This document shows positions 1-10,700 of a DNA stretch of 24,984 bases, piece by piece. Below the pieces are notes generated by a model, which saw only the letters and a program-made list of their open reading frames with translations, did not search any database and was not told where the DNA came from. Every line of letters begins with the position of its first letter. Position 1 is the first letter of the stretch. Made by a program: the position numbers and the translations under genes. The DNA is from a virus: the IMG/VR virus record IMGVR_UViG_3300009164_000337, positions 1 through 24,984 of that record; one strand, given 5' to 3'.

Positions 1-684
1 ATGTCTCGAGTTCCAATGCACGAGCCTTGGAGTCAGCATGAAAATATTAATCCAACACAGTTCAGTCCATTTGCAACAGATGTGCTAACAGGGTCTACAA
101 CTGCTGGAAGACAGAATCAATTACCTACTGCAAATTCTGCAACTTCAGTTACTCCTGCTAACATTCCTGCAGATTGGACTAAAGATGATGCTTTTATTAA
201 AAAGGTTAATTCTGTGGCTGCTAGACTAAATGTTTCCCCTGCGGATCTATTGGCCTGCATGGCGTTTGAAACTGGTAGAACATTTGACCCATCCTTAAGA
301 AATCGTATAGGTGCTACTGGATTAATACAGTTTATTCCTAAGACTGCTATTGGGTTAGGAACCACCACAGACTACCTAGCCAGCCTAACTCGAGTTCAGC
401 AGATGGATTGGGTAGAAAAATATTTCTTAGCCGGTCCTATTGCTCGAGTAAAAAATCCTACATTAGAAGATCTATATATGGCTATACTTTGGCCGGTTGC
501 AGTTGGCCAAAGTAATGATTATGTTATGTGGAGGGCTGGTAGTATTCAGTATCAACAGAATCCGTTAGATGTTGGGGGCAAAGGCTATATAACTAAAGCA
601 GACGCCTCGTCTTATGTTAGAAGACAAATACCGTATGTTCAAAGTCAACTTGCGACCATTAAAACTGGAACAGCTTTTGCCTAA
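1..684 (+). CDS. Baseplate hub gp5-like protein, lytic transglycosylase-like C-terminal part (probably 5'-partial)
   Basis: Likely cuts peptidoglycan during tail penetration as part of the baseplate hub. What is seen: residues 5-14 carry a VPMHEPW-xx-HEN motif that I associate from memory with the linker ahead of the lysozyme domain in gp5 of T4-like aquatic phages. A Ser/Thr-rich linker follows (about 24-58). Residues 60-215 look like an SLT/lysozyme fold, with candidate catalytic Glu90 (in AFETGRTF) and GATGLIQF at 104-111, the usual E...GAxGLxQ arrangement. The frame opens at base 1 with ATG, but an OB-fold hub region is missing and the HEPW linker is usually internal. I therefore infer that the gene begins upstream and Met1 is probably an internal Met; a free-standing 227-residue endolysin cannot be excluded. 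It ends 11 bases before the gp25 gene, as expected of a shared baseplate cluster. The enzyme-domain call is firmer than the gp5 assignment. Confidence 0.7.
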   Translation: MSRVPMHEPWSQHENINPTQFSPFATDVLTGSTTAGRQNQLPTANSATSVTPANIPADWTKDDAFIKKVNSVAARLNVSPADLLACMAFETGRTFDPSLRNRIGATGLIQFIPKTAIGLGTTTDYLASLTRVQQMDWVEKYFLAGPIARVKNPTLEDLYMAILWPVAVGQSNDYVMWRAGSIQYQQNPLDVGGKGYITKADASSYVRRQIPYVQSQLATIKTGTAFA

Positions 685-690
685 TAAATA
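683..690 (+). promoter_or_regulatory. Candidate T4-type late promoter ahead of gp25
   Basis: AATAAATA differs from the T4 late consensus TATAAATA at the first base only. It overlaps the stop codon of the upstream gene and ends 5 bases before the gp25 ATG. In T4 the start of transcription lies roughly six bases after this element, which here would be at or next to the ATG. Confidence 0.5.
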
Positions 691-695
691 CTATC

Positions 696-1169
696 ATGCC
701 ATATAAAAATATTGTAATTACTCCTCCAAACGCAGTCAATCAACAGGCTGTACAAACTGATCATTTTTATCGAGGATTCAGTTCTCGTAATAATAGTAAT
801 CAGCACGGTAGCCTTTATGATTTTGAATTAATTAAGCAAGATATTATTAATCATTTTAATACAAGAAAAAATGAAAGAGTAATGAATCCTGAGTTTGGAA
901 GTGCAATTTGGGATTTATTAATGGAACCACTTACCGATGAAGTTCGACAAATATTAACAGATGACATCACTGCTATTTGTACTAGCGATCCTCGAGTAAC
1001 CCCTGTTCAAATAGATTTAACAGAATACGAGCAAGGATATCTATTAGAGCTGACCTTAAAATTAATTAAAACAGACCAGTCTGCCAATTTGAAATTATCG
1101 TTTGATCAAAAAATTGGATTAACAGTTTTAACAAATACTGTTGGTACAGTTAATTATATACCAGGTTAA
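696..1169 (+). CDS. 25: Baseplate wedge protein gp25 (GPW/gp25 family)
   Basis: A baseplate wedge subunit, related to the gpW/gp25 proteins of contractile tails and type VI secretion sheaths, that helps start sheath assembly. The signature is clear: Y41-DFELIKQDIINHF, then RKNERVMNPEFGSAIWD (57-73) and MEPLTDE (76-82), followed by an alternating hydrophobic C-terminal half typical of the family beta-sheet. At 157 residues it is longer than T4 gp25 (132), mainly through an N-terminal extension of about 40 residues. The next Met is residue 63, inside the conserved core, so the start at 696 is the only sensible one. It has no Shine-Dalgarno sequence; an AATAAATA element ends 5 bases upstream. 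Its place between a gp5-like gene and gp6 matches the T4-like order. High confidence. Confidence 0.93.
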   Translation: MPYKNIVITPPNAVNQQAVQTDHFYRGFSSRNNSNQHGSLYDFELIKQDIINHFNTRKNERVMNPEFGSAIWDLLMEPLTDEVRQILTDDITAICTSDPRVTPVQIDLTEYEQGYLLELTLKLIKTDQSANLKLSFDQKIGLTVLTNTVGTVNYIPG

Positions 1170-1176
1170 TTTTAAC

Positions 1177-1184
1177 CATAAATA
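1177..1184 (+). promoter_or_regulatory. Candidate T4-type late promoter ahead of gene 6
   Basis: CATAAATA in the 35-base gap between gp25 and gp6, one mismatch from TATAAATA. The same octamer occurs at 20080-20087. The ATG of gene 6 is 20 bases further on, leaving a leader of about 15 bases if the T4 spacing holds. The rest of the gap is AT-rich, with no hairpin and no clear Shine-Dalgarno sequence. Confidence 0.5.
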
Positions 1185-1204
1185 CGTGATCTACAAAGAA
1201 AACT

Positions 1205-4200
1205 ATGACTATTCCAGCAACTAACTCTAAACTACTAGTGGCCGAAGATTGGGTTAAGATATATCAATCATTCCGCAACGCAGATTTTCAAAGTTATGAT
1301 TTTGAAACTCTACGCCGATCGATGATTAATTATCTTCAACAGACATATCCTGAAGACTTTAACGACTATATTGACTCTAGCGAGTATATGGCATTAATTG
1401 AGGTAATTGCTTATCTTGGGCAAAACCTTAGTTTTCGTATTGATTTGAATGCTCGAGAAAACTTTTTAGAAACAGCACAACGTCGAAACAGCATATTACA
1501 GTTAGCACAATTAATCAGCTACGTTCCTTCTAGGAATTTATCAGCAAGCGGATTATTAAAAATTGTAGGAGTATCTACTACAGATAACGTTATTGATATT
1601 AACGGAATTAATTTAGCCAACAGTGCAATTTCTTGGAATGACTATACTAATAACAATTGGTACAGTCAATTTATTACAGTTCTAAATTCTGCAATGAATG
1701 GCGCCTATGTATTTGGAACTCCGTACGATAAAGGTATTATCGGCGGAATACCAACAGAAGAATATGCCATTAATAGTTCTAATACAGATGTACCAGTTTA
1801 TACTTTTTCAAAAAATATCAACGGTACAAGTATGGTGTTTGAAATAGTTCCGGCAACATTTTCAGATAGTTCGTTTATATACGAAAAAGCCCCAATACCG
1901 GGCGGAGCAATTAATTTTTTATATCAAAACGACAATCAAGGCGCTAGTAGTCCTAATACAGGATTCTTCATGTATTTCAAACAAGGGACCGTAGCAGCCA
2001 CTGGGTTTTCTATAGACACCCCTGTGCCTAACGAAATAGTAGGCATTAATGCATCAAATATTAACAATACAGACACATGGCTATGGCAACTAGATGCTAA
2101 TGGAAATTACAGCAATTTATGGACACAGGTTCCTGATATTGTTGGAAACAATGTAATATACAATAGCCTAGATCAAAATCAAAGAAATATTTTTAGTATT
2201 AGAACCCGTGATCAAGATCAAATAGACTTAAATTTTGCTGATGGAAGTTTTGGAAATCTTCCTAAAGGTAGATTTCAATTCTTTTATCGTACAAGTAATG
2301 GACTAAGTTACACAATCCGTCCAGATCAAATGTCTGGAATTTCTCTAAAAGTTCCTTATTTCAATAAGTCTGGACAAGGACACACGTTAACATTAACATT
2401 GGCATTACAATATACCGTAGCAAATGCTTCTTCAACAGAATCAAATGCTAGTATAAAAACTAAAGCGCCGCAGGCTTACTATACACAAAATCGTATGGTC
2501 ACTGCTGAAGATTATAATATTACTCCACTAACAGTTAGTAGCAGTATACTTAAATTAAAAAGTATCGCCAGATCTACCAGCGGGTTAAGCAAATATTTTG
2601 ATCTCAATGATGCTACTGGAAAGTATAGTTCAACTAACATTTTTGCGTCTGACGGAATTTTATATAAATCTCAACAAGAAGAAAATTTTCAATTTACATT
2701 TACTAGTAAAAATGATATATTTTCTGTGATTAAAAAACAGATAGAAGACATTTTAGTTAGACCTGGAATTAGATCTTTTTATCTTGATAATTGGCCAAGA
2801 GCATTATTAACAGATTTTGATTTTTCTTGGAATTTAACTAATAAAGTATCGGGACAAAGTCAAGGATATTTGTACGATAGTAATAATAAACCGTTAAGTC
2901 TTGGATCATATTCTAATAGTAATTTAATATATGTAACTCCTGGAGCATTACTACAATTTGATGGAAATTTGTGGGCAACTGTTCTTCAAGTAGTAGGAGA
3001 CGGATCAAATAATGGATTGGGTAATTTATACAATGGCCAAGGTCCGTTAGTGTTAAGCACAGTAATACCTAATGGATCTCTTTTAACAGAGATCATTCCA
3101 GTGTTTATAAACAAATATTCGTATGCTTTTGAATCTGAGTTAGTTAGCATTTGTCTAAATCATAGAAACTTTGGGTTAACTTTTGATACGGTTGACAGAA
3201 CTTGGGCCATTATCACAGATACAAATTTAGATTTAACCAGTCCGTTTAGCCTAAACTATCATAGAAATTTAGATAACTTAAACTTAGATGCTAGTTGGTT
3301 AATTTCGTTTAATTGGGTAGGTAACGCTTATAAAGTCAGATATAGATTTACTGATTATGTTTTTGAAAGCAAAGAACAAACATCTTTTTATTTTAACAAT
3401 TCTGTAAAAAATTATGACTTTACAAATAATAAAGTATTAAAAGATCAAATTATAGTTTTAAGTACTAACCCAGATCTTAGTTTTAAGAATAACTGGAGTA
3501 ATGGAACAATTGACCCAGATACGCTGTCGGTGTCGAATCAATTGGCTTTTGGAATTAACGGAGACTTTTATCTTAATACAGTAGATAATACAACATTTAG
3601 AAAAATTCGCGGTAGATGGCAAAAGCAACCTATTGGCCAGGCGTTAGATGACCTTGGTCAAGATTATGTATGGCAAATTGATAATTCGATTGTACAGTCT
3701 GATGGATACGTAGAACCTAAAAGAGTAAAAGTTAGTTTTTATGAAAATACTCAAACTAGACAGATTGATAATCCTGACGGGTTTGTTAATATTGTACCTG
3801 AAGATAATTATGTATATTTCAAATTATCGACTGATACTGTTACATATTACTTGTATACAGGAGAAGTGAATAGTGATTATGCTACCTCAGTTGATGCAAC
3901 TAATGCCATTAATGCTGGATTAGTTCAAGCAAATTTAGGAGATTTATTTTATTTTTATGATCCCGCAGTGAATGTAGTTAAAAGTTATACACCGACAGCA
4001 ATAAATCTTACAGATCCTTGGACATATGAATCTGAGTATCTTGCATATTCTGGAAGAGCTGACTTAAAAATACATTATATTCATAATAGCGGAGAAAATA
4101 TTAGAATTGATCCTAGTAAGAGTAACATTATAGATATTTACATGCTAACTTCTGATTACAATACATCTTTTAGAAATTGGTTGATTAGCGGAGTAGGGTC

Positions 4201-4699
4201 TGAGCCTGCAGTGCCAACTAGTGCTAGTCTTGAAAGTAATTATTCTGCTAAGTTAGAATTGGTAAAATCAATCAGTGATCAAATTGTGTATCAGCCTGTT
4301 AAGTATAAAATATTATTTGGTAGTACAGCTGAATTAAATTTACAAGCAATATTTAAGGCTGTTCAAAGTCGTACAAGTACAGCCAGCGCCAACAGTATTA
4401 CATCGAGAATATTAGATGCTATTAATGATTTCTTTGCTTTAGAAAATTGGGATTTTGGAGAAAGTTTTTATTTTAGTGAATTAACAACTTACGTAATGAA
4501 TCTTTTAACCCCTGATATAACTAACTTTGTTATAGTTCCTTCGAGTTCTAATTCTGGGTTTGGAAGTCTATATGAGGTAGCGTGTCAAAGTAGTGAAATC
4601 TTTATCAGCGGTGCAACTGCGGCAAATATACAGGTGATAGGTGAAATCACAGCTAGTCAGCTAAATTCAAAAAATCAAATTATTACAAATGGAAGTTGA
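1205..4699 (+). CDS. 6: Baseplate wedge protein gp6 (enlarged)
   Basis: A structural wedge protein that forms the inner ring of the baseplate. Recognised by the N-terminal block at residues 31-111: DFETLRRSMINYLQ, EYMALIEVIAYLGQNLSFRI and NARENFLETAQRRNSI. A second block begins near residue 426 (NRMVTAEDYN) and runs into a DATGKYSSTNIF segment, a layout I associate with gp6 of marine T4-like phages and with baseplate-J-like proteins. The C-terminal part has SDYNTSFRNWL, YKILFGSTAELNLQAIFK and NWDFGESFYFSEL (about 1081-1093), also family-typical. At 1164 residues it is far longer than T4 gp6 (about 660); the extra length lies mostly between the N-terminal block and the C-terminal domain and is beta-rich and Asn/Ser/Thr-rich. 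The start at 1205 has no obvious Shine-Dalgarno sequence, but the first conserved residues follow closely and no better start exists. The gene is followed after 4 bases by the giant gene. Confidence 0.92.
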   Translation: MTIPATNSKLLVAEDWVKIYQSFRNADFQSYDFETLRRSMINYLQQTYPEDFNDYIDSSEYMALIEVIAYLGQNLSFRIDLNARENFLETAQRRNSILQLAQLISYVPSRNLSASGLLKIVGVSTTDNVIDINGINLANSAISWNDYTNNNWYSQFITVLNSAMNGAYVFGTPYDKGIIGGIPTEEYAINSSNTDVPVYTFSKNINGTSMVFEIVPATFSDSSFIYEKAPIPGGAINFLYQNDNQGASSPNTGFFMYFKQGTVAATGFSIDTPVPNEIVGINASNINNTDTWLWQLDANGNYSNLWTQVPDIVGNNVIYNSLDQNQRNIFSIRTRDQDQIDLNFADGSFGNLPKGRFQFFYRTSNGLSYTIRPDQMSGISLKVPYFNKSGQGHTLTLTLALQYTVANASSTESNASIKTKAPQAYYTQNRMVTAEDYNITPLTVSSSILKLKSIARSTSGLSKYFDLNDATGKYSSTNIFASDGILYKSQQEENFQFTFTSKNDIFSVIKKQIEDILVRPGIRSFYLDNWPRALLTDFDFSWNLTNKVSGQSQGYLYDSNNKPLSLGSYSNSNLIYVTPGALLQFDGNLWATVLQVVGDGSNNGLGNLYNGQGPLVLSTVIPNGSLLTEIIPVFINKYSYAFESELVSICLNHRNFGLTFDTVDRTWAIITDTNLDLTSPFSLNYHRNLDNLNLDASWLISFNWVGNAYKVRYRFTDYVFESKEQTSFYFNNSVKNYDFTNNKVLKDQIIVLSTNPDLSFKNNWSNGTIDPDTLSVSNQLAFGINGDFYLNTVDNTTFRKIRGRWQKQPIGQALDDLGQDYVWQIDNSIVQSDGYVEPKRVKVSFYENTQTRQIDNPDGFVNIVPEDNYVYFKLSTDTVTYYLYTGEVNSDYATSVDATNAINAGLVQANLGDLFYFYDPAVNVVKSYTPTAINLTDPWTYESEYLAYSGRADLKIHYIHNSGENIRIDPSKSNIIDIYMLTSDYNTSFRNWLISGVGSEPAVPTSASLESNYSAKLELVKSISDQIVYQPVKYKILFGSTAELNLQAIFKAVQSRTSTASANSITSRILDAINDFFALENWDFGESFYFSELTTYVMNLLTPDITNFVIVPSSSNSGFGSLYEVACQSSEIFISGATAANIQVIGEITASQLNSKNQIITNGS
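4691..4695 (+). promoter_or_regulatory. Ribosome binding site of the giant gene
   Basis: GGAAG inside the last codons of gene 6, 8 bases ahead of the ATG at 4704. It supports this start and suggests translational coupling to gene 6, whose stop ends 4 bases before the ATG. Confidence 0.5.
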
Positions 4700-4703
4700 A
4701 TAG

Positions 4704-7700
4704 ATGGCTAATAATAAAATAAAATCAGTTAATTTTTTGCCAGAATATTTACGAACAGAAAAAAATAATAAATTCCTATCTGCCACAATAGACCAATGGA
4801 TACAATCGCCGCAGTTAGAAAGAATAAATGGTTATATTGGATCTAAGGTAACTCCAACATACAATTCAACTAGTGATGTGTACATCTCAGAGCCATCTGC
4901 ACTCCGTACCAACTATCAGTTAACTCCTGCATTAATTGTAAATGATGCATTGTTTAATGTTCAAGATGTGATTGGGATAGACGATTTAGTTAATGAGATT
5001 TCTCTTCAAGGCGGAAATGTTTCTAATTTTGATAGGTTATTTAGAAGTGATTTTTATTCTTATAATCCTTTTATTGATTGGGACAAGCTGGTAAATTATC
5101 AAAATTACTATTGGTTAGTAATGGGACCAGACACTATTGAAGTTTTAGAAACAGAAGATCAAATAATTAATGAAATCCTAAATCAAAAAAGTTATACTAA
5201 TTCTACTACTGGGTTAACTCTAACCAATGGATTAAAATTAAGATTTATAAATTCAGAAGCCGGTGCATATTATGAAAATGATTATTTTGTAGAAGGTGTT
5301 GGAAGTGATGTTGGAATAAGATTAGTTAATTTCCAAGATTTAATAACTCCGGAACCAATTGCTGGACGGTACGATGAAAATTTTGATATTGCATTGTTTG
5401 ATTTATATCAGTTTGATAATGTTAAAACTCTACCACTAACACCAGAATACACTACAATTAATAGAGCAAGTCAAGATATTAATTCTTGGTCAAGATATAA
5501 TCGGTGGGTACATGCTGAAGTTATAAGAGTTACAGCGGAATATAAAAATCAAATACCAGTATATCCGTCTGAATTTAGAGCACAAAGACCAATCATTGAA
5601 TTTGCACCAGACCTTAAATTATACAACTACGGAACAGTTGGTATTCCTAATGTTGATTTCCTTGATACAATTACTACTGACCCTACAAAAATTAACGGAA
5701 ATTTAGGGTATTATATAGACCAAGTTTTAATAGAGCAAGGTAATAGAATTATATTCAATTCGTCTGCTGATGCTTCGATAATTTATCGTGTAACATTAGA
5801 TCAAAATAAAACAATACAATTAATAGAAGATACAACTGTCCCAGTAGGGGCGGCAGTTTCTATTGATTTAGGAGTTATTAATCATGGTACTGATTGGCAT
5901 TTTGATGGAAGTATATGGCAAAAATCTCAACAACATACGGTCATAAATCAAGCTCCGTTATTTGATCTTTTCAATGATGACGGAACAAGTTATAGTGATC
6001 CAATAAATCTTCCTAGTAATTTTACAGGAAGTCAAATTTTTGGATATACAATAGGTACGGGCACTGATGATCCATATCTTGGGTTTCCGTTAAAGTATAG
6101 AAATAATGTAGAACAGGGCGATTATCTTTTTACAAATTATTTTATGACTGATGTTATATCAATAACAGCTGGAACTCAATTTGTTATTGATATTTCGTCT
6201 TCAATAACGTATACTAAATTTTCTAATTTAACATACGGAGAAAAATATAATAATGTATGGACAAAAAACACAGGATATCAAGTACCTATAATACAGCTTC
6301 AAACAACAGCTGAATCTACTAGTTCGATCGCTATAACAGCAATTGACTCTCCAACAGATCAAGAAATAACATTAGAAGTATATGTAAACAATCAAAAGAT
6401 TGATTCAGTTACAACATCAACTTCTGGACAACAATATCTAGTTAATTTTGATAACCCTCTTCCTGTTGATTCTGATGTCTTGTTTAAGGTTTATACAGAT
6501 GTGCCTGCTAACACTAATGGTTATTATGAAACGCCTTTAGGATTAACCAACAATCCGTTAAATGGCTCGATATCTTATTTTACTTTATCTGACCTTAGTG
6601 ATCACGTTAAAACGATGGCATTGCAATCTCCTGACTTCGTAGGAGTATTTCCGGGAGTTAGCAATTTAAGAGATTTGCCCAATATATCAGAGTATGGTAC
6701 TAGATTAATTTCAAACGCAAACCCTATTGCATTTGCTAACATGTTTGTAGGTAAAAAAGAACATAGTGTAATTAATGCTATTAATAAAGTTAGTGAGCAT
6801 TATACTCAATTTAAGCATCAAATAATTTCTCAATTAAATCGATTGGCTGATCAACAAGATCCGGTATCAGCACTTGATTTAGTACTTACTACTATTAATC
6901 AAGATAAAACAGTTTCAAGTCCGTACAACTTATCAGATATGGTGGGATATGGAACAGATAAAAAAGTTACAACATATACTGTTACTGATAATACTATTAC
7001 CTCGTACGCAATTGATAAAGAATTTGACATATCGGTACTAAGCACACGTTCGGTATTAGTATATGTAAATGGAATACAATTAATATTAAATCGTAATTAT
7101 ATCTTTGAAGTAAACGATAATTATGTAACAATAAGTTCAGTCTTCGAAGATGATGAAATACGTTTAGGTTTGCGTGTAGGAGACATAATCACTATTGTTG
7201 ATTACTCTGATACTTCGGGGTCGTATGTCCCCCCAACACCTAGTAAGCTAGGATTATATCCTGCGTATCAACCTAAAAAATACTTAGACGATACATATAA
7301 TACTCCACAAATGGTAATCCAAGGTCACGACGGGAGTATTACAATTGCCTACAATGATTTTCGAGATAATGTATTATTAGAATTTGAAAAACGTGTTTAT
7401 AATAATATTAAGTCAGCTTATCGGCCTGAATTATTTGATATTAACTCTGTATTCCCTGGAGCTTTTAGAAAAACTCAATATTCTGTTTCTGAAATAAATG
7501 GAATATTAGAAAGTAGTTTTGTTAAATGGTCTGGGTTTAATGGAATTGATTATATAAACAACACAACGTTTGATTCTGATAATTCAAAAACTTGGAATTA
7601 TACAGGATCGTACATACCTCAAATTGATGCTCAAGTGTCTGGATATTGGAGATCAGTTTTTAAGTATTTGTACGATACTGATCGCCCACATACAAATCCT

Positions 7701-10700
7701 TGGGAAATGTTGGGGTTTGATGAAAAACCTTATTGGTGGGATGACGAATACGGCGGAGCTCCTTATACTTCAGCCAACACACACCTATGGCAAGATTTAG
7801 AGGAAGGTCGAATTAGAAACGGAACACGAGTTGGTATAGATACTTTTTATTCAAGGCCTGGATTATTTTCAGATAATCTGTTACCTGTTGATATTTCTGG
7901 AAATCTAGTTGATTTACCTGAATCGATAGTAACAAATATAACTCTTTCAAATCGTAGGCAAAATTGGAAATTTGGCGATCAAGCTCCAGCAGAAACAGCA
8001 TGGAGACGTAGCAGTCAATGGCCGTTTGCTGTGCAACGATTATTAGCATTAACAACCCCTGCTAGCTACGCAAGTTTAATGTACGATACTAGTAGAGTTG
8101 GTCTAAACAACTCTAATCAGTGGATTTATAAAACAGATAACAGATTTTTTAATCTCAGTAACGTAGCAATTCATAATGAAACTGGTACGTTGACTAGCGG
8201 ATATAGTGTGCTGATTAGTGAAACTGGTCAACAACGATCACAAAATTATATAACAACTTTGCGCAGTGATCTTTCTTACGTTAATTTTAATTTGTTTTAT
8301 AAGGTAGGCGGATTTGTTAGTAAAAATACTTTACAGATAATCATTGATGCATACGAGCCTAATAGTAATAGTCCCGGAGCATTGTTACCTCAAGAAGATG
8401 TTACATTAATATTAAATGTTAGTAATCCTGTTAAGTCAATTGGCATATCTGGAATTGTTGTACAAAAGTCAGATAACGGTACTTTTATTATAAAAGGGTA
8501 CGACACTCAAAATCCGTACTTTACTGTATATACACCTATGCGTAACAATAGCACTCCTTCGATTACAATAGGCGGTATCAGTGAACCATATGTAACATGG
8601 GTAAGTGATTTAGGAACAGGAAATACAGGGCTTTCAACGGCTGATACAACCACGGCAGCTTCTGCTACAGGAATTTTTTATCAAGCAGGACAAATAGTAT
8701 CTAATAACGGAAAGTATTATCGAGTAACAGTAAGTCATAGAGGTGAAAGTGCATTTAATCCTGATTTTTATCAATTGTTACCATCCTTACCTACTAGCGG
8801 CGGCGCTTCTGCGTTAACAGCCAATAAGTTTGATAATATTCCAACCAAAGTATTATATGGGACAGAATTTAGAACAATACAACAAGTATATGATGTTATT
8901 GTAGGATATGGTGCTTGGTTAACTGATCAAGGATTTATTTTTGATGAATATAATAGTGATGTTAACGATGTAATTAATTGGCAATTCACTGGTAAAGAGT
9001 TTTTATATTGGACTACACAAAATTGGTCCACAAACAATGTGATAACGTTAAGTCCTTTTGCAGATCAAATAAAATATTCAAATAATCAATCTGTTGTAGA
9101 AAACATTTTTGACAATTATTACGAATATAGTTTATTATCTGCAAACGGATTATCATTCCCAAAGAATAATTTATCTATTAATAGAAACGATGGGGTGTGT
9201 ACAATTGTAGCTACAACGTCAACAGATGGAATCTATTATGCCAAGTTAAATTCTATACAAAAAGAACACGCAATGGTGTTTAATAACACCACAATATTCA
9301 ATGATGTTGTATATGATATTGAAACAGGATATCAGCAACAGCGTATGAAGATATCTGGATTTAGAACTAGTAATTGGACTGGTGACGTATCTAGCCCTGG
9401 ATTTGTATACGACAATGTATCAATATCAAATTGGAAAGAAAATACATATTATCAATCAGCAAGTGTTGTTAGATATAACGGATTGTATTATTCAGCCCTA
9501 GGCAATATTGAACCTACATCTACTTTTGATTTCTTAAAGTGGGAAGTATTGTTAGAAAAACCAACCTCTGATTTATTACCAAACTTTGATTATAAAATAA
9601 ATCAAATTCAAGATTTTTACAGTTTAGATATTGACAATTTTGATACTGCTCAAGAAAAGATGGCTCAACATCTTACAGGATATACACCAAGAAATTATCT
9701 AAACAATATTTTTACAGACCCAATTGCTCAATATAAATTCTATCAAGGATTTATCCGCGAAAAAGGAACACGTAATGCTGTACAAAAATTATCTAAAGCT
9801 ACGATTCAAAATTTTCAAGGAAATATAGATTTTACTGAAGAATGGGCGTTTCGTATCGGAGCATATGGATCTTACACATCATATAAAGAATTAGAAAACA
9901 TATTAGTAGAAGGTACCTTTTTAGAAAATCCGCAAATTATTCAGTATGTTGATGTTGCTCCGGCAGTGAACAATCTTATTTTTTATAGCACATCTAGTAA
10001 TATAACTATCAAACCAGATAATTATGATCCTTCTAAAACTTTTTATGTTACTTCTGGTACATATAAAGAAAATAATTATATACTCCCTACAGCAGGATTT
10101 GTAAGATCTAATGACGTTACGTTTACTGCTTATAGTGAAAACAGTTTGTTAGATATTCTCAACAATCAGGTCCTTAAATTAGGTGATACAGCATGGCTAG
10201 GATTCAAGCAAAATAGTGAATGGGACGTATTAAGATATACACTTGTTTCTGCATCAGTTGTAGAAGCAATTGTGACAGTACCAGGGTCTGAAATAAGGTT
10301 TACTACTAATGGTCCACATAGATTATCAGTAGGAGAAATAGTATCGTTAACACAATTTACTGATCAACTTAACGGAATATATTTCGTAGCATCAATAAAT
10401 TCACCAGACCAGTTTTCGATTAGATCAAATGAAATATATATAGATCAAACATCAACTCCTGGATCTGGTCAATTGTTTAAGTTTGTTACCGCAAGAGCAT
10501 CAAATTTTGATTTGTTTCCTTCAGATAACGAACTATTAGAATTGCCTGAAAATTCACTAGTATGGACAGATAGTGATACAATCGATGGAAATGGAAAATG
10601 GGCAGTATACAGCAAAACAAAAAATTATTATCCTAGTGTTGTTTCAAGCGGCGCAGATTTTGAAGATGATCATTTGGGTTATAGCATTAGTCGTCTTGGA

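Noticed and set aside
4697-4706. Possible programmed frameshift joining gp6 to the giant protein
   Set aside because: The giant frame has its own ATG and an upstream GGAAG, and no slippery heptamer plus structure is seen at the junction; reinitiation explains it better.
7570-7800. + strand frame of 76 codons inside the giant gene
   Set aside because: Out-of-frame reading of a conserved block of the giant protein; no ribosome binding site or motif.
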